The position numbers and the translations under genes are program-made. This document shows, piece after piece, positions 33,810 to 43,295 of a DNA stretch of 64,000 bases. Position 1 is the stretch's first letter. Each line of letters starts with the position of its first letter. Origin of the DNA: Streptomyces griseochromogenes. GTDB lineage: Bacteria > Actinomycetota > Actinomycetes > Streptomycetales > Streptomycetaceae. The notes beneath the pieces are model-generated. The model saw nothing but the letters and a program-made list of their open reading frames with translations, had not been told where the DNA came from and searched no databases. The stretch spans positions 5,518,001 through 5,582,000 of the forward strand of contig NZ_CP016279.1 in assembly GCF_001542625.1 (NCBI RefSeq), in the 5' to 3' direction.

Positions 33810-35062
33810 TGGGCATGACGATGATGGAGAAGATCCTCGCCCGCAAAGCGGGCGTGGAGAAGGTCAGCGCCGGTGACACGGTGGTCTGCGACGTCGACAT
33901 GACCGTCATGATCGACCTGCAGTTCGCCACCAGCTGGGTCCAGCCCCTGAAGATCAACGACCCGGACAAGGTCGCGGTGATCATGGACCATGCCGTGCCC
34001 GCCCCCAACGTTCACGACGCGATCGGCGGCACCCACGCCCGCGCGTTCGCCCGCGACTTCCACATCGAGAAGTTCTACGACGTCGGTCGGCACGGCATCT
34101 GCCACCAGGTCATCGCCGAGAACGGCCTTGCCCGCCCCGGCGAGATCCTCGCCTGCACCGACTCCCACACCTGCGCAGGCGGCGCTTACAACACAGCAGC
34201 CCGCGGCCTGGGGCCGGCGGAGGTGTACTCGATCCTGTGCACCGGCAAGACCTGGTTCCAGGCCGCGCCCACCATCCGCTACGAGTTCACCGGCACCAAG
34301 CCGGACGCTGTCTCGGGCAAGGACATCTTCCTGTACATCGGCGGCACCTACGGCGACGCCACCAACCACAACCTCGAATACGGCGGACCCGGCCTCGCCT
34401 CCATCCCCATGAACGACCGGCGCACCATCGCCACCCAGGGCGCCGAGATCTCCGCAGACTTCTCCACCTTCCCCATCGACGACCTCGCCCGCGACTTCCT
34501 CGCCGCCCACGGAGCCGCCCCCGACTCCTACACAGCAGCCGATCCGGACCCGGACGCCACCTACGCCGCCGTACGCACCGTCGACCTCTCGTCACTGGAG
34601 CCCTACGTCGCCCGCCCCGGCACCGTCAGCCACAACTCGCTGCCGATATCAGCGATCGAGAAGCGTCCGGTCAACCAGTGCTTCATCGGATCCTGCGCCA
34701 ACGGACAACTCGAAGACCTCAAGATCGCCGCAGACATCGTGCGTGGCCGCAAAGTCGCGCCGGGAGTACGACTGCTGATCACCCCGGCCTCTCAGGAGGT
34801 ATATAAGGACGCCATGCGCGCCGGCTACCTCCAGGACCTCGCCGACGCCGGCGCCGTGGTCACCAACTCCACCTGCGGCGCCTGCTTCGGCTACCACATG
34901 GGACTCCTCGCCCCCGGCGAGGTCTGCCTGACCTCCTCCACCCGCAACTTCACCGGCCGCATGGGCAGCCCCGACGCCGAGATCTACATGGCCTCACCCG
35001 CCACCGTCGCCGCCTCCGCCCTCGCCGGCCACGTCACCGACCCGCGAGGAGAACTCAGCTGA
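33809..35062 (+). CDS. Aconitase/LeuC-family hydratase large subunit
   Basis: A 417-residue iron-sulfur hydro-lyase subunit. The cluster ligands are C296 (FIGSC), C356 and C359 (TCGAC). The substrate-binding DHAVPAPN (60-67), [12 protein letters not shown] (116-126) and RNFTGRMG regions are intact. The size and separate small subunit match isopropylmalate isomerase, homoaconitase and dimethylmaleate hydratase. Isoleucine/leucine biosynthesis is unlikely because no leuA/leuB neighbours occur; with a PEP-mutase-type lyase next to it, hydration of a dimethylmaleate- or methylaconitate-like acid is more plausible. Confidence 0.9.
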   Translation: MGMTMMEKILARKAGVEKVSAGDTVVCDVDMTVMIDLQFATSWVQPLKINDPDKVAVIMDHAVPAPNVHDAIGGTHARAFARDFHIEKFYDVGRHGICHQVIAENGLARPGEILACTDSHTCAGGAYNTAARGLGPAEVYSILCTGKTWFQAAPTIRYEFTGTKPDAVSGKDIFLYIGGTYGDATNHNLEYGGPGLASIPMNDRRTIATQGAEISADFSTFPIDDLARDFLAAHGAAPDSYTAADPDPDATYAAVRTVDLSSLEPYVARPGTVSHNSLPISAIEKRPVNQCFIGSCANGQLEDLKIAADIVRGRKVAPGVRLLITPASQEVYKDAMRAGYLQDLADAGAVVTNSTCGACFGYHMGLLAPGEVCLTSSTRNFTGRMGSPDAEIYMASPATVAASALAGHVTDPRGELS

Positions 35063-35583
35063 TGGACACCCTCATCACCGGACACGTCTGGGTCGTCGGC
35101 GACTCCGTCACCACCGACGCCATGTACCCCGCCTTCGCCATGAAACTGCCCGTACCCGAAGCCGCCCGCCACATCTTCTACGAGCTGCGCCCCGGCTGGA
35201 CCGACCAGGTCCAGGCAGGCGACATCGTGGTGGCGGGCCGCAACTTCGGCCTCGGCTCATCGCGCCCCGTCGCCGCGCTGTTTCTCGAACTGGGTATCGC
35301 CGCACTGATCGCGGAGGAGTTCAACTCCCTCTTCCTGCGCAACTGCATCAACCACGGCCTGCCCGCACTCACCGTCCCCGGCGCCACCAAGGCATTCACC
35401 GACGGCGACACCGCACGCCTCGACTTCGCCGAAGGCTGGGCCGAGAACACCAGGTCCGGAACCCGCCTGGACGGAGGCGCACTGCCGCCCCTGGTCCTCG
35501 ACATCCTGGCCAACGGCGGCATCCTGCCCAAACTCGCCCGCGAAGGCTACGTACCCGCCCCGGCGGCCGCACGCGGCCACTGA
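35062..35583 (+). CDS. Aconitase/LeuD-family hydratase small subunit
   Basis: A 173-residue swivel-domain subunit. [11 protein letters not shown] (59-69) is the phosphate/carboxylate-binding loop, and [17 protein letters not shown] is the typical second half. ATG 35062 overlaps the stop of the large-subunit gene (TGATG), so the subunits are made in equal amounts. Together they form one hydratase. Confidence 0.92.
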   Translation: MDTLITGHVWVVGDSVTTDAMYPAFAMKLPVPEAARHIFYELRPGWTDQVQAGDIVVAGRNFGLGSSRPVAALFLELGIAALIAEEFNSLFLRNCINHGLPALTVPGATKAFTDGDTARLDFAEGWAENTRSGTRLDGGALPPLVLDILANGGILPKLAREGYVPAPAAARGH

Positions 35584-35667
35584 GCTGGTGTCGGGGCGGT
35601 GTCGGCGCCGCTCCAACACCGTTCCCTCCCCGTCAGGGACTGCACACTCCACGATCAAGGAACTCTC

Positions 35668-36363
35668 ATGCACAGCCAGCTCTCCCCCGGCGTCACCCAG
35701 ATCGCCACCAGCAAGCGTGACAACGCCTTTCTCATCGACGGCGACGACGGTCTCACCCTCATCGACGTCGGCTGGTCTAAAGCCCCCGAAGCACTCCTCG
35801 ACACGATCGCCGCCCTGGGCCGCAAGCCCTCCGACATCCGCCGCGTCATCCTCACCCACGCCCACCCCGACCACGTACAGGGTGCCGCCGAACTCCGCCG
35901 CCACACCGGCGCACACATCCTCATCCACGACGCTGACCGCGCCTGGCTGGAAGCCGGACGCGTCCCAGCCGAGGGACGCTCCGGCACCATCGGCCGCCTC
36001 ATCGACCACCTGCCCAAACTCCACTGGACCCCCACCACCGCAGACGGCACCGTCTCCGACGGAGAAGTAGTGGAAGGCAGCGACGGACTGCGCGTCATCC
36101 ACACCCCCGGCCACTCGCCCGGCCACATCGTGCTGCTGCACGAACCGAGCAAGACCATCCTCATGGGAGACGCAGCCTTCAACCGCGGCAAACTCGCCAT
36201 CGGCCCCGCCGCACTCGCCGCCGACCCCGACCTCAGGCCCGGCAGCCTTGCCCGCATCCCCCAGAACCTCAACGCAGTCGGCTTTGCCCACGGCGCCCCA
36301 CTAACGGGCAGTGGGGCGCACTCCTTCCAGGAGTTCCTGCAGCAATTCCGCTCGGAATCCTGA
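35668..36363 (+). CDS. Metallo-beta-lactamase-fold hydrolase
   Basis: A 231-residue MBL-fold enzyme with the zinc motif THAHPDHV, a second-site His in TPGHSPGHIVL and ILMGDAAF with the bridging Asp. The frame opens 23 codons upstream, but ATG 35668 (MHSQLSPGVTQIATSKRDN) has AAGGAA before it and fits the family. It is probably the last gene of the carboxylate operon; it could hydrolyse a thioester or lactone intermediate. Confidence 0.9.
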   Translation: MHSQLSPGVTQIATSKRDNAFLIDGDDGLTLIDVGWSKAPEALLDTIAALGRKPSDIRRVILTHAHPDHVQGAAELRRHTGAHILIHDADRAWLEAGRVPAEGRSGTIGRLIDHLPKLHWTPTTADGTVSDGEVVEGSDGLRVIHTPGHSPGHIVLLHEPSKTILMGDAAFNRGKLAIGPAALAADPDLRPGSLARIPQNLNAVGFAHGAPLTGSGAHSFQEFLQQFRSES

Positions 36364-36424
36364 GCCCGGACACCCAGACGGCGGCCGCTCTACAAGCCGA
36401 CCCCACTTTCAACACGCAGAAGTT

Positions 36425-37450
36425 GACAGGGAAGCGCAGGGCGTGGCGGGCGCGGTAGGTCTCCGGCATGCCGGTGAGGGCGACGCGTTCGTTGCCGAAC
36501 CGGTCGATGATGCGGTCGTAGACCTCGAGTCGGCGGCGGACTCCCCGTCGATGTCGATGTCCGGCAGGCTCGCGCGGCGCACCGAGAGGAACCGTTCGAA
36601 GAGCAGGTTGTAGTCCAGCGGGTTGGCGGTGGCGATGCCGAGCGTGTGGTTGACCATGCTGCCGGCGCCGGAGCCGCGGGCGGCGACCCTGATCCCGAGC
36701 TCGCGGCCGTCGGCGACGACTTGAGCGACAGTGAGGAAGTACGTGTCGTACTTGAGCGTGCGAATGCAGTCGAGCTCTTCTTCGAGGCGTTGGCGGGCGC
36801 GGGGGGCGCGGTCGAGGCCGCGGCGGATGAGGCCGGCTTCGGTGCGCTCGCACAGCAGGCCGGCGGCGTGTTCGAGGCCTCCGGGGGCACCGACGACGGC
36901 GGGTTCGGGGAAGTGGGGGCGGCCCAGGCCGAGATCCTCGACGGGGTCGACGGTGCAGGCGTCGGCCGTGGCGGTGGTGTCGGCCAGCAGACGGGCTGCG
37001 CGGTCGTCGCCGTGGCCGGCGGCCTCGGCGGTCCGGCGGGCGGTCTCGCCCATGGCGGCCGGGGGCTTCAGCCAGCGCTCGCCGGAGTCGAGGCGGCGGC
37101 GGTCGATGGGGCGCAGCAGGCGGGCGGCGTCCAGGACGTCGGCGAGGCGGTGCTGGTCGACGTCGGCGTAGCGGACGGCGTTGATCAGTACGGCCGGGAT
37201 GCCTAGCCGGTCGGCGAGGGTGAGGGTGCGGGCGGCCAGGCGCAGTGAGCCGGGGCCGGTGCCGGCGTGGCCGAGCCAGCAGGTTTCCAGGCGCAGCCGG
37301 ATGCCGGGCAGCTGCCGCCAGGGGGCGAGGAGGTGTTCGCCAAGGCCGCTGCGGCCGGCGGCCAGGGCGCGGATGGGCTCGGCGGCGGGGCCGAGTAGCA
37401 CGGTCAGCCCCTCCCCCGCGTGCTGGTGCAGGTCGTCCCAGGTCACAAGG
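36425..37450 (-). pseudogene. DNA polymerase III alpha (DnaE2-like) internal fragment
   Basis: The minus strand contains part of a C-family polymerase: the end of the PHP region (LADRLGIPAVLINAVRYADV), LEEELDCIRTLKYDTYFLTV, VAARGSGAGSMVNHTLGI and SLPDIDIDGESA with the palm aspartates. A one-base loss near 36536 shifts the frame before RRLEVYDRIIDRFGNERVAL and TYRARHALR, where similarity ends. The N-terminus and the C-terminal 600 or more residues are gone. The motif order is that of error-prone/plasmid-borne DnaE2. The right boundary against the next fragment is uncertain (37450-37540). Confidence 0.78.
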
Positions 37451-37479
37451 GGCGGGCCGTCTCTAAGGTTGCCGAGGAG

Positions 37480-38260
37480 CAGGGCGTCACGCCGGGCCGG
37501 TTCGGGCGGTGGGCGCTTGAGGACGTCGAGCGGCTCGCCGGCAACGAGGACCTGAGGGCGGACGTGCTGGCCGCACGGATGCTGGGGCCGGAGCTGGCGG
37601 CGCAGCACCTGGAGATCCGGCGCCGGGACCTGGACTACTGCATCGAGACCGGATGGCTCGCGCCCGTCAGCCACGTGCAGCGCACGGTGTGGTCAGGCGA
37701 CCGCGGTCACCGGAAGGTGGTCGAGGTGCCGATGTACCGGGTCGGGGACCTGGACGCACTCAAGGACATCCCCGGCGTGGACTGGGAAGCGGTACAGGCG
37801 ACCAAGCCCGGCCGGCCGTCCCCGCTGCGGGCCTTCGCCCAGCTGGCGCCGAAGCGGGCCGCCATCGTCCGCGCCTTCGTCGACGAACTGCGCGAGAGGT
37901 TCGGCCTGCCGGTCTGGACGCGCTTCGCCAACCTCGACAACCTCTGGCTGATCGACTGGGAGCCGGCCCTGGACGGCACCCCGTCGCAGGACGACGTCGC
38001 CGCGCTGCTCGCCGGCAACCCGGCCGCGTCCCGCTTCGCCGACGGCATCCAGCTGCTCAGCGCGCAGGGCGAGGCCATCCACTGGGCGCGGCGGATGCTG
38101 CAGCCCGGTGTGGCCTGCGTGCTGGACACCGAGACACATGCCCTGTGGGGGCGGGTGATGGAGGTCGCGGTGGTGGACGCCGCTTCTGGCGAAGTCCTGC
38201 TGGAGACGCTGGTCAATCCGCAGACTCCGGTGACCGAGGGCGCCTTCGGAAACCGACGGG
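37480..38260 (+). pseudogene. DEDD-type 3'-5' exonuclease-like protein, 3'-truncated
   Basis: An open frame from about 37420 gives LEDVERLAGNEDLRADVLAA, a central Arg-rich region and VACVLDTETHALWGRVMEVAVVDA, where DTE starts the Exo I motif of DnaQ/RNase-T-like exonucleases. After NPQTPVTEGAFG (about 38250) the usual HGI motif (Exo II region) is replaced by unrelated sequence. Such proteins occur on Streptomyces plasmids. It lies tail-out next to the dnaE2 fragment, so both may come from one lost replication or repair module. Confidence 0.65.
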
Positions 38261-38318
38261 TTCGTGCATTCCCGCAGGGAATCGGCGGTGAACCTGAGGG
38301 TCTCAGGCACTCACGAGC

Positions 38319-38915
38319 CTAAAGGCTGCTGCCATTGCGAATCACCGACTCAGAAATCCCCTTAATTTTCGCGTGAGCTCGCTGCTCGGCGATGAATGAG
38401 AGAACCATTGCGATGGACCCTATGAGAATTGAGGCCGAAGTACCCACTATACAGAATATTCCATTCGTCAGGCCAAGGCGTTCGCTTGACGTTGTCGCCA
38501 CGGACTGAATCAGCGCAACGGTCACGCTCCCTACATAGATGACGCCTATCATGACCCGGATGCAAACATTTGCCATCGCTCCGTGACGGTGGCGGGCGAT
38601 TTCAGATTCCCAGTGCGTCACGGGGTACCCCATCTTTCTAGCTACCTCTCGCTCCAATACTGCCTGGTAGCCGCCCAGTGACAGCGCCTCTGTGTTTAGG
38701 AAGAGCAGGTAGACAACGAGGAATGAGAGGGCGAAAGGTAGGCCTATAAGTAGGTATAGCTTCCCTGAATTAATGGCGACTGACACGCCAAATGAAATGA
38801 GTACCACCGAGCTGGCGAGTATCTTTTCACCCAACAGGAGATAGGCGGCGAGTCGCTCGGAAACGGCCCTACATTCTCCCAACAGACCCGCAATGATTTG
38901 TTCTTCTTGTGTCAC
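38319..38915 (-). CDS. Four-helix membrane protein of foreign composition
   Basis: A 198-residue protein with four predicted membrane helices (about 25-48, 53-73, 117-137, 151-175) in two hairpins separated by a cytoplasmic stretch (AVLEREVARKMGYPVTHWES). The DNA is clearly poorer in GC than its surroundings, roughly half GC, with codons such as AAT, ATT and AGA that neighbours avoid, indicating transfer from another lineage. ATG 38915 has no strong ribosome binding site. I recognise no family. It sits alone between fragments. Confidence 0.75.
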   Translation of the reverse strand: MTQEEQIIAGLLGECRAVSERLAAYLLLGEKILASSVVLISFGVSVAINSGKLYLLIGLPFALSFLVVYLLFLNTEALSLGGYQAVLEREVARKMGYPVTHWESEIARHRHGAMANVCIRVMIGVIYVGSVTVALIQSVATTSSERLGLTNGIFCIVGTSASILIGSIAMVLSFIAEQRAHAKIKGISESVIRNGSSL

Positions 38916-39126
38916 GGCACTGTCCTAGTACGAGGATCATGAAGAGGGTGGCCTACGCCCCCGAGGCTGCGGGGCTTACCGGCAAGGATGGCCCCAAGCG
39001 TTTGATGGTTACAGAAGAAGAGGGGGCGCATCGGAAGCACGCCGTAGCGCAAATCCATAGGCGTCATGTTGCAATGCGGGGCCATGATGACTGTGCGTGA
39101 TAGCGGGGCTAGAGATACTTAACGGC
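38916..39126. other. Low-GC spacer, no supported gene
   Basis: This stretch continues the lower GC of the membrane-protein gene. A short plus-strand frame (38909-39100) is open but has no support. Confidence 0.4.
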
Positions 39127-39400
39127 TGGGGTTACAGCGGTTGGCGGTCGAGCCCGGTCTCGGCGATGAGACCTTCGATGAGGCGGGGGCGGTACTGCAT
39201 GCGTTTCAGCCACGTCTTCACCAACGCAGCGAGCTGGTCGAGGCTGTGTTTCGTGCGGTTGGCCAGCGATACAGATCAGCGCCGCCATCGACACCCCGGT
39301 GGTGGCGGTGACCCGCCGCCACCGGGGTGTGGCCCTTTAGCGGCCTCCGACCCTGGCCGGCTTCGTCCTCGAACACGCGCCCATCGTTCCTCGTGGACGA
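39127..39400 (-). pseudogene. IS630-family transposase, scrambled remnant
   Basis: The minus strand carries FEDEAGQ (first Asp region of DDE_3) near 39360, then GVSMAALICIAG out of frame, then RTKHSLDQLAALVKTWLKRM and QYRPRLIEGLIAETGLDRQPL, the family C-terminus. The segment with the second Asp and the Glu is deleted and two frame changes occur. Confidence 0.65.
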
Positions 39401-39428
39401 CGGTGCGGTCGCCCTGGAGCGGCACACG

Positions 39429-39613
39429 ATGCCGAACACAGCTGTGGGGATCGACCGCGAGGTGAAGACTGCCGCGGTCACCAGCGATGGTCACTTCCAC
39501 CACCGCACGTTCATCACTCTTGGCGAGGCCGTCCGGTACCGACGGCTCCAGCGCAAGCCAACCCGCGCCAGGCGCGACAGCGCCAACCGGGCCAAGGCCG
39601 TTGCGGCCATGGG
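39429..39613 (+). pseudogene. TnpB (IS200/IS605-type) fragment
   Basis: The plus strand reads AVGIDREVKTAAVTSDGHFH and then EAVRYRRLQRKPTRARRDSANRAKAVAAMG. This matches the RuvC-I strand (GIDxGVKxxAVxSDG) and the following helix of TnpB nucleases. The usual Gly after Asp-Arg is Glu here and the protein is cut on both sides. Confidence 0.6.
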
Positions 39614-39629
39614 ACTGATGATGATGTCC

Positions 39630-39863
39630 CGGTCAACGACCGGTGAGGGCACTGACCTCCTACGACCTGTTGGCGCCCCAGCTGTCCGGCAGCAAGGACA
39701 GCGCGGTCTTGATGGCCGTGTTCGTGGAAGCAGCCCGGGCCGCCGGCGTGGACGACCGAGCGATCTCCTACCGATCCAGCCTCGGAGTGCTGGAGTGGCC
39801 ACCGGTCGTCTTCGGCGGCATCCGCTATCCCGGGCGGCCAAGGTCGGCTCGCTCCCCGGCCTA
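39630..39863 (+). pseudogene. PAPS-reductase-like PP-loop protein, N-terminal fragment
   Basis: Encodes YDLLAPQLSGSKDSAVLMAVFVEAARAAGVDDR and VISYxSSLGVLEWPPVVF-like sequence. The ATP-binding PP-loop, normally SGGKDS, reads SGSKDS, and the protein is cut soon after IRYPG. Related full-length proteins occur on Streptomyces mobile DNA. Confidence 0.55.
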
Positions 39864-40081
39864 ACCAGCGCTCTCCGCCTCATTGGCCCGCTTGAACATT
39901 CCCATGCCACGGAGTCTGCCAGAGGTCACTGATCAGTCGTCGATGGCCCCTCACAACTGCCTCTCGCCACCGACAGGGTGGAAAACCACGTGACCAAGCG
40001 GCTGGAATTACATGATCGTCCACACCGGGTGCTGCTTTGGCTCCGCCAGTGACCTGCCGGACACTCCATCGGTCGCGCGGT

Positions 40082-40400
40082 TCAGCGGCACAGGGCCGTG
40101 TCCTCGACACCGTCCATGCGCTCCTTGGTTGTCTGGCTCGGCTGCGTGGTCACGGCGACGTTGGTCGCGCGGCCGTCCTCGGTGGCGCCGCCTCGGGTCT
40201 CGTATCCCGTCATGCTGCCGCCGTGGCCCCAGTACACACCGCCGCACGACAGCGGCGTGCTCACGAGTCCCGGCCCGTAACGGGCGCCGGCAGGAAAGGG
40301 GTAACCGGCGGGGACGGTGGTGCGCATCTGGTCGAGCTGAGCCTTCGGGAGAAGGCGGCCGGCCAGCAGCCGGTGAAGAACTGGTTCAGCCCAGCGCAGT
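40082..40400 (-). pseudogene. Serine hydrolase/beta-lactamase-fold protein, C-terminal fragment
   Basis: The minus strand encodes LLAGRLLPKAQLDQMRTTVP, RYGPGLVSTPLSCGGVYWGHGGSMTGYETR and a C-terminus ending in VEDTALCR. WGHGGSMTGY is the third motif (HxG) of class-C beta-lactamase/DD-carboxypeptidase proteins, and the two cysteines suggest secretion. The SxxK and YxN motifs are missing. Confidence 0.65.
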
Positions 40401-40439
40401 GCTCTTCTGTAGACCAGATGTGAACAGGTCGAGCGGCTC

Positions 40440-40739
40440 GGCACACAAGGTCATGACCTGGACCAGTCCTGGGTCGCCACCAATGTCGCAGCCACCAACC
40501 GCTCCAGGATCAAGCACCTGTCCGTCCTTGATGCTCCCGAGCGTCGCCCCAAGCAGCTTCGTCGCCGGTACGCCCGCCTCAAGCAGCAGGTCGTCCCGGC
40601 AGGGACCGCGCAGGAATCCCGCTTCCCGGAGTCCGTGCATCGCTACGACGGAGACATCTGCATCTGCGCCGGTGAGAGCCGCGGCGCCCTCAGGGCACTC
40701 GCGGACCTCATCAACTACCTGCCCAACACATCAGCATGA
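40440..40739 (+). pseudogene. C-terminal fragment of an unknown protein
   Basis: An open plus-strand frame without a start reads GHDLDQSWVATNVAATNRSR, then RRRYARLKQQVVPAGTAQES and ends in ALRALADLINYLPNTSA-stop. Codon bias is right for this strand. No family recognised. Confidence 0.4.
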
Positions 40740-40873
40740 CCTTCAGTACAAAAGCGATGGCCTGGGGAGACGGGATCATCTGCCCTTCGAGACAGAGCCG
40801 TTCTGTTCCTGACGGCACTTCAGCGGGCACCATGGACATGCGGGTTTGAGCTCATTGGCTTGCGGGGGAACCG

Positions 40874-41857
40874 GTGACGGACACAAGGACGCCGTGGAGC
40901 GGCAGGTTGGCCGCCGGTTGGGCACGAGCTGAGGGCACGATCACGCGACTCTTGTTGATAGCCGTCTTTGGCATCAGCCTCGTACAGCCCGTCGGTGATG
41001 CCCTGCAGGGCAAAGCCTGCCTGGTCGGGGCGCTGCTCGCCGTTGTGGGCTACGTGCTGTACGCCGAGGCGCAGCGGTTCAACGGGGCGAGCACAGCCCA
41101 GCGGGAGAACGAGGAGACCCTGGGACTCATGGTGCAGCGGCTGGACCGGCAGGTGCAGCACCTGAGCGAGATGATGCTGCACCCGCGGGCGGGACAGGTG
41201 GTCAAGCCGATCGCGCTGGAGCATGAAATCAAGGAGGCGCTCGAGGCTGGGGACGAAGTCCGGCTGGCGACGATGGGGTTCACCGGCGCGACGCTCGCCG
41301 TCCCGCTGATGAGGATCCTCCAGGAACTGAGCGAAAATCCGCGGCGCTCTGTGAGCTTGCGCGTGCTGGTACCGGACCTCTCCAAGAGGATCGAGGTGCC
41401 CGGTCAGGTGGACGCGAACGGCAAGGTCTCCGACGCTCCACGCTTCCGCGAATACCTGAGACGCCAGATCGGCGACTACGAGCGCAGTCTGGAGTCTCAG
41501 GTGCAGCGGATGACTGCCGGTCAGAGAGGAACTCTGATGGTGGAGTTCCGCGTGTTCCACATGTCGCCGTTCCTGAAGCTCTACTTCATCAACAACGAAG
41601 TGTTGTACGAGGGCATCTACGACAAGCTCCATCTGCGCCCCAACCCGTCACCCACAGCAACCCCTGCCGCCTCTGCCCCCGAGACCGCCGGCAGCCGCCT
41701 CTTGGACATCGTGGGTTGGGATTCCCTGCTTACTCGCTGGTCCAGGGACGACAGCGACCACGCCCGCAAGATCATCCGCCGCCGTAGCGAACTCTTCGAG
41801 ACGCTTTGGAGCGCGGCTGCCCCACTGTCACCGGGCCACCGCCCCGACGGCGATTGA
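40874..41857 (+). CDS. Membrane-anchored protein with coiled coil and cytoplasmic sensor-like domain
   Basis: A 327-residue protein starting with GTG 40874 behind GGGGGA. Two membrane helices (about 22-44 and 49-66) are followed by a coiled coil (QRENEETLGLMVQRLDRQVQHLSEMML, about 76-102). A soluble alpha/beta domain follows (EALEAGDEVRLATMGFTGAT, VSLRVLVPDLSKRIEVPG, FRVFHMSPFLKLYFINNEVLYEGIYDKL), then a Pro/Ala-rich linker and a basic tail. The domain resembles phospholipase-D-like or DUF-type effector-associated domains, but no HKD motif is visible. I cannot name a family. It is the only intact gene in a region of fragments. Confidence 0.8.
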   Translation: MTDTRTPWSGRLAAGWARAEGTITRLLLIAVFGISLVQPVGDALQGKACLVGALLAVVGYVLYAEAQRFNGASTAQRENEETLGLMVQRLDRQVQHLSEMMLHPRAGQVVKPIALEHEIKEALEAGDEVRLATMGFTGATLAVPLMRILQELSENPRRSVSLRVLVPDLSKRIEVPGQVDANGKVSDAPRFREYLRRQIGDYERSLESQVQRMTAGQRGTLMVEFRVFHMSPFLKLYFINNEVLYEGIYDKLHLRPNPSPTATPAASAPETAGSRLLDIVGWDSLLTRWSRDDSDHARKIIRRRSELFETLWSAAAPLSPGHRPDGD

Positions 41858-42008
41858 GCTTGAGGTCTAACCAGACCTGGCTGCGAAAACAAACACGGGG
41901 AAGCAAGGTCCGACGGCCTATGACCGTGAACCGTCGGCCAATGGCTGCTCCTGCTGCCCAGCCGCAGGGTGCTCGCACCCCTTACAGGGGGTCTGCCGCT
42001 GGCAGCAC

Positions 42009-42615
42009 TCATGGCGGCACGTGAAGAGGGCGCCCAGGGCGTTTGCGGTGCGGCACCGCCATCCCGTAGTTGAGATAGGCACCGTCACCGAGCACCGTCA
42101 CGCCCTGACAGTGCTCGCTGAGCCCGGATGCGCGCCAGGCGTGCGCGTCCGCGGTGGTTCCCGGCACCAGGCGGGCTGCCGCGATCACCAGCCTGGTGTC
42201 CGCATCCACGATGACCTGCACGTTCGCCGAGAATCGATAGTTACGGCCGGAGGCCGCGACACTTCGGTCGCGGACCGGATGAGGGTGCCGTCCACGATCC
42301 ACATCCGTTCCGGGGCATCGGCCGGGCGGGAGACGGGCTCGAGTGCGAGCAGCGGTCCCAGCCGCTGGATGCCCCGACACACCGTTGAGCAGGAGACACC
42401 GAACAGCGGAACCAGCTGCCGCATGGTCAGGTTCGTGGGTAGTACACCGCGACCATCAGCACCCGCTCGGCCAGCGGCAACGACCACGGCCGGCCCCGCA
42501 TCGTGCCGTTGCCGCCCCGCTCCCGCACCACCTTCAACAAGCGCGCGAACTGCGTAATCCGCAGCCCCGTGAACGTCTCCACCCAGACCCGCTCAGTACG
42601 TAACACCGCGCCCAC
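42009..42615 (-). pseudogene. IS5-type (DDE_Tnp_4) transposase, truncated with two frameshifts
   Basis: Three minus-strand segments in different frames add up to one transposase: VWVETFTGLRITQFARLLKV, then TNLTMRQLVPLFGVSCSTVC with MWIVDGTLI (first Asp), then RNYRFSANVQVIVDADTRLV, WRASGLSEHCQGVTVLGDGA (second Asp). The C-terminal third with the Glu is absent. Confidence 0.75.
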
Positions 42616-42699
42616 GCGACGGAGATGCCCAGCTCACAGCCTTGTGCAACACCCTTTAGGAGCAATGCCGTTGCCTTAGGTTGCGCGCGTAGGCTGCTT

Positions 42700-42890
42700 G
42701 GTGGTGGTCCCGGGGGTGGTTCGGGTGTCTGGAAGCGTTTCTGAGTTATCGGGTGTTGGTCTGTTGACGTGGGTGTATCCACCGGGTTTGGTGGATCGGG
42801 TGGTAGCTGCCTGCGGGTGCGCGGAACAGCGCAAGCGGCTGCTGCCCGCCCGGTTGGTGGTGTACTTCGTGCTGGAGCTGGCGCTTCTAC
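42700..42890 (+). pseudogene. IS4-family transposase, N-terminal fragment
   Basis: Encodes SGVGLLTWVYPPGLVDRVVA, then EQRKRLLPARLVVYFVLELAL, the typical IS4 N-terminal domain, and then runs into unrelated sequence at about 42890. Confidence 0.65.
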
Positions 42891-43295
42891 TGGATCAACG
42901 GATCAAAGGCGTACTGCATCACCATCATCGGCACCCTCACCACGATGATGATGGTCGCGGCCTTGATAGTGAGTCTGTCGTCCGCCACCACGGCTGCCAA
43001 TCGCACCGCCGCACAGGGCGCGGCTGGTCACGGCCCCTCTGCCTATTTCGGTATCAGCGCCCGGCGTGTCTGCATACACCCGCTCGATGAGGCGAAGACG
43101 GCCGTGCAGCCAGGACCACTACCCGTCGACCACCCGGTCATCGTGTTCGACCTAACCGGCGACGAGACCTGGCTGTGGAATCCGCAACGGGAAAAGGGCA
43201 CGGCCAACCTTGCGGACAAGGCGCTGCGCGTGCGCAGCGACCAGATCGCCACCCGTCCCGCAGCCCGCGGAGCCCACACCTGTCCCCCGCTCTAG
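42891..43295 (+). CDS. Small secreted or membrane-anchored protein, possibly 5'-truncated
   Basis: The frame continues from the IS4 fragment with INGSKAYCITIIGTLTTMMM and VAALIVSLSSATTAANRT, a hydrophobic segment that could be a signal peptide or anchor. About 90 extracytoplasmic residues follow, with two Cys (RRVCIHP and HTCPPL at the very end) and a motif VDHPVIVFDLTGDETWLWNP. Possible starts are ATG 42945, 42948 or 42951, without a clear ribosome binding site. The original start may have been lost to the IS4 insertion. Unknown function. Confidence 0.5.
   Translation, partial: WINGSKAYCITIIGTLTTMMMVAALIVSLSSATTAANRTAAQGAAGHGPSAYFGISARRVCIHPLDEAKTAVQPGPLPVDHPVIVFDLTGDETWLWNPQREKGTANLADKALRVRSDQIATRPAARGAHTCPPL

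Noticed and set aside
42915..42955. CAC/CAT and GAT repeats that look like a His-tag or engineered sequence
   Set aside because: The stretch is low-complexity genomic sequence at the join of an IS4 fragment with a secreted-protein gene; no vector sequence surrounds it.
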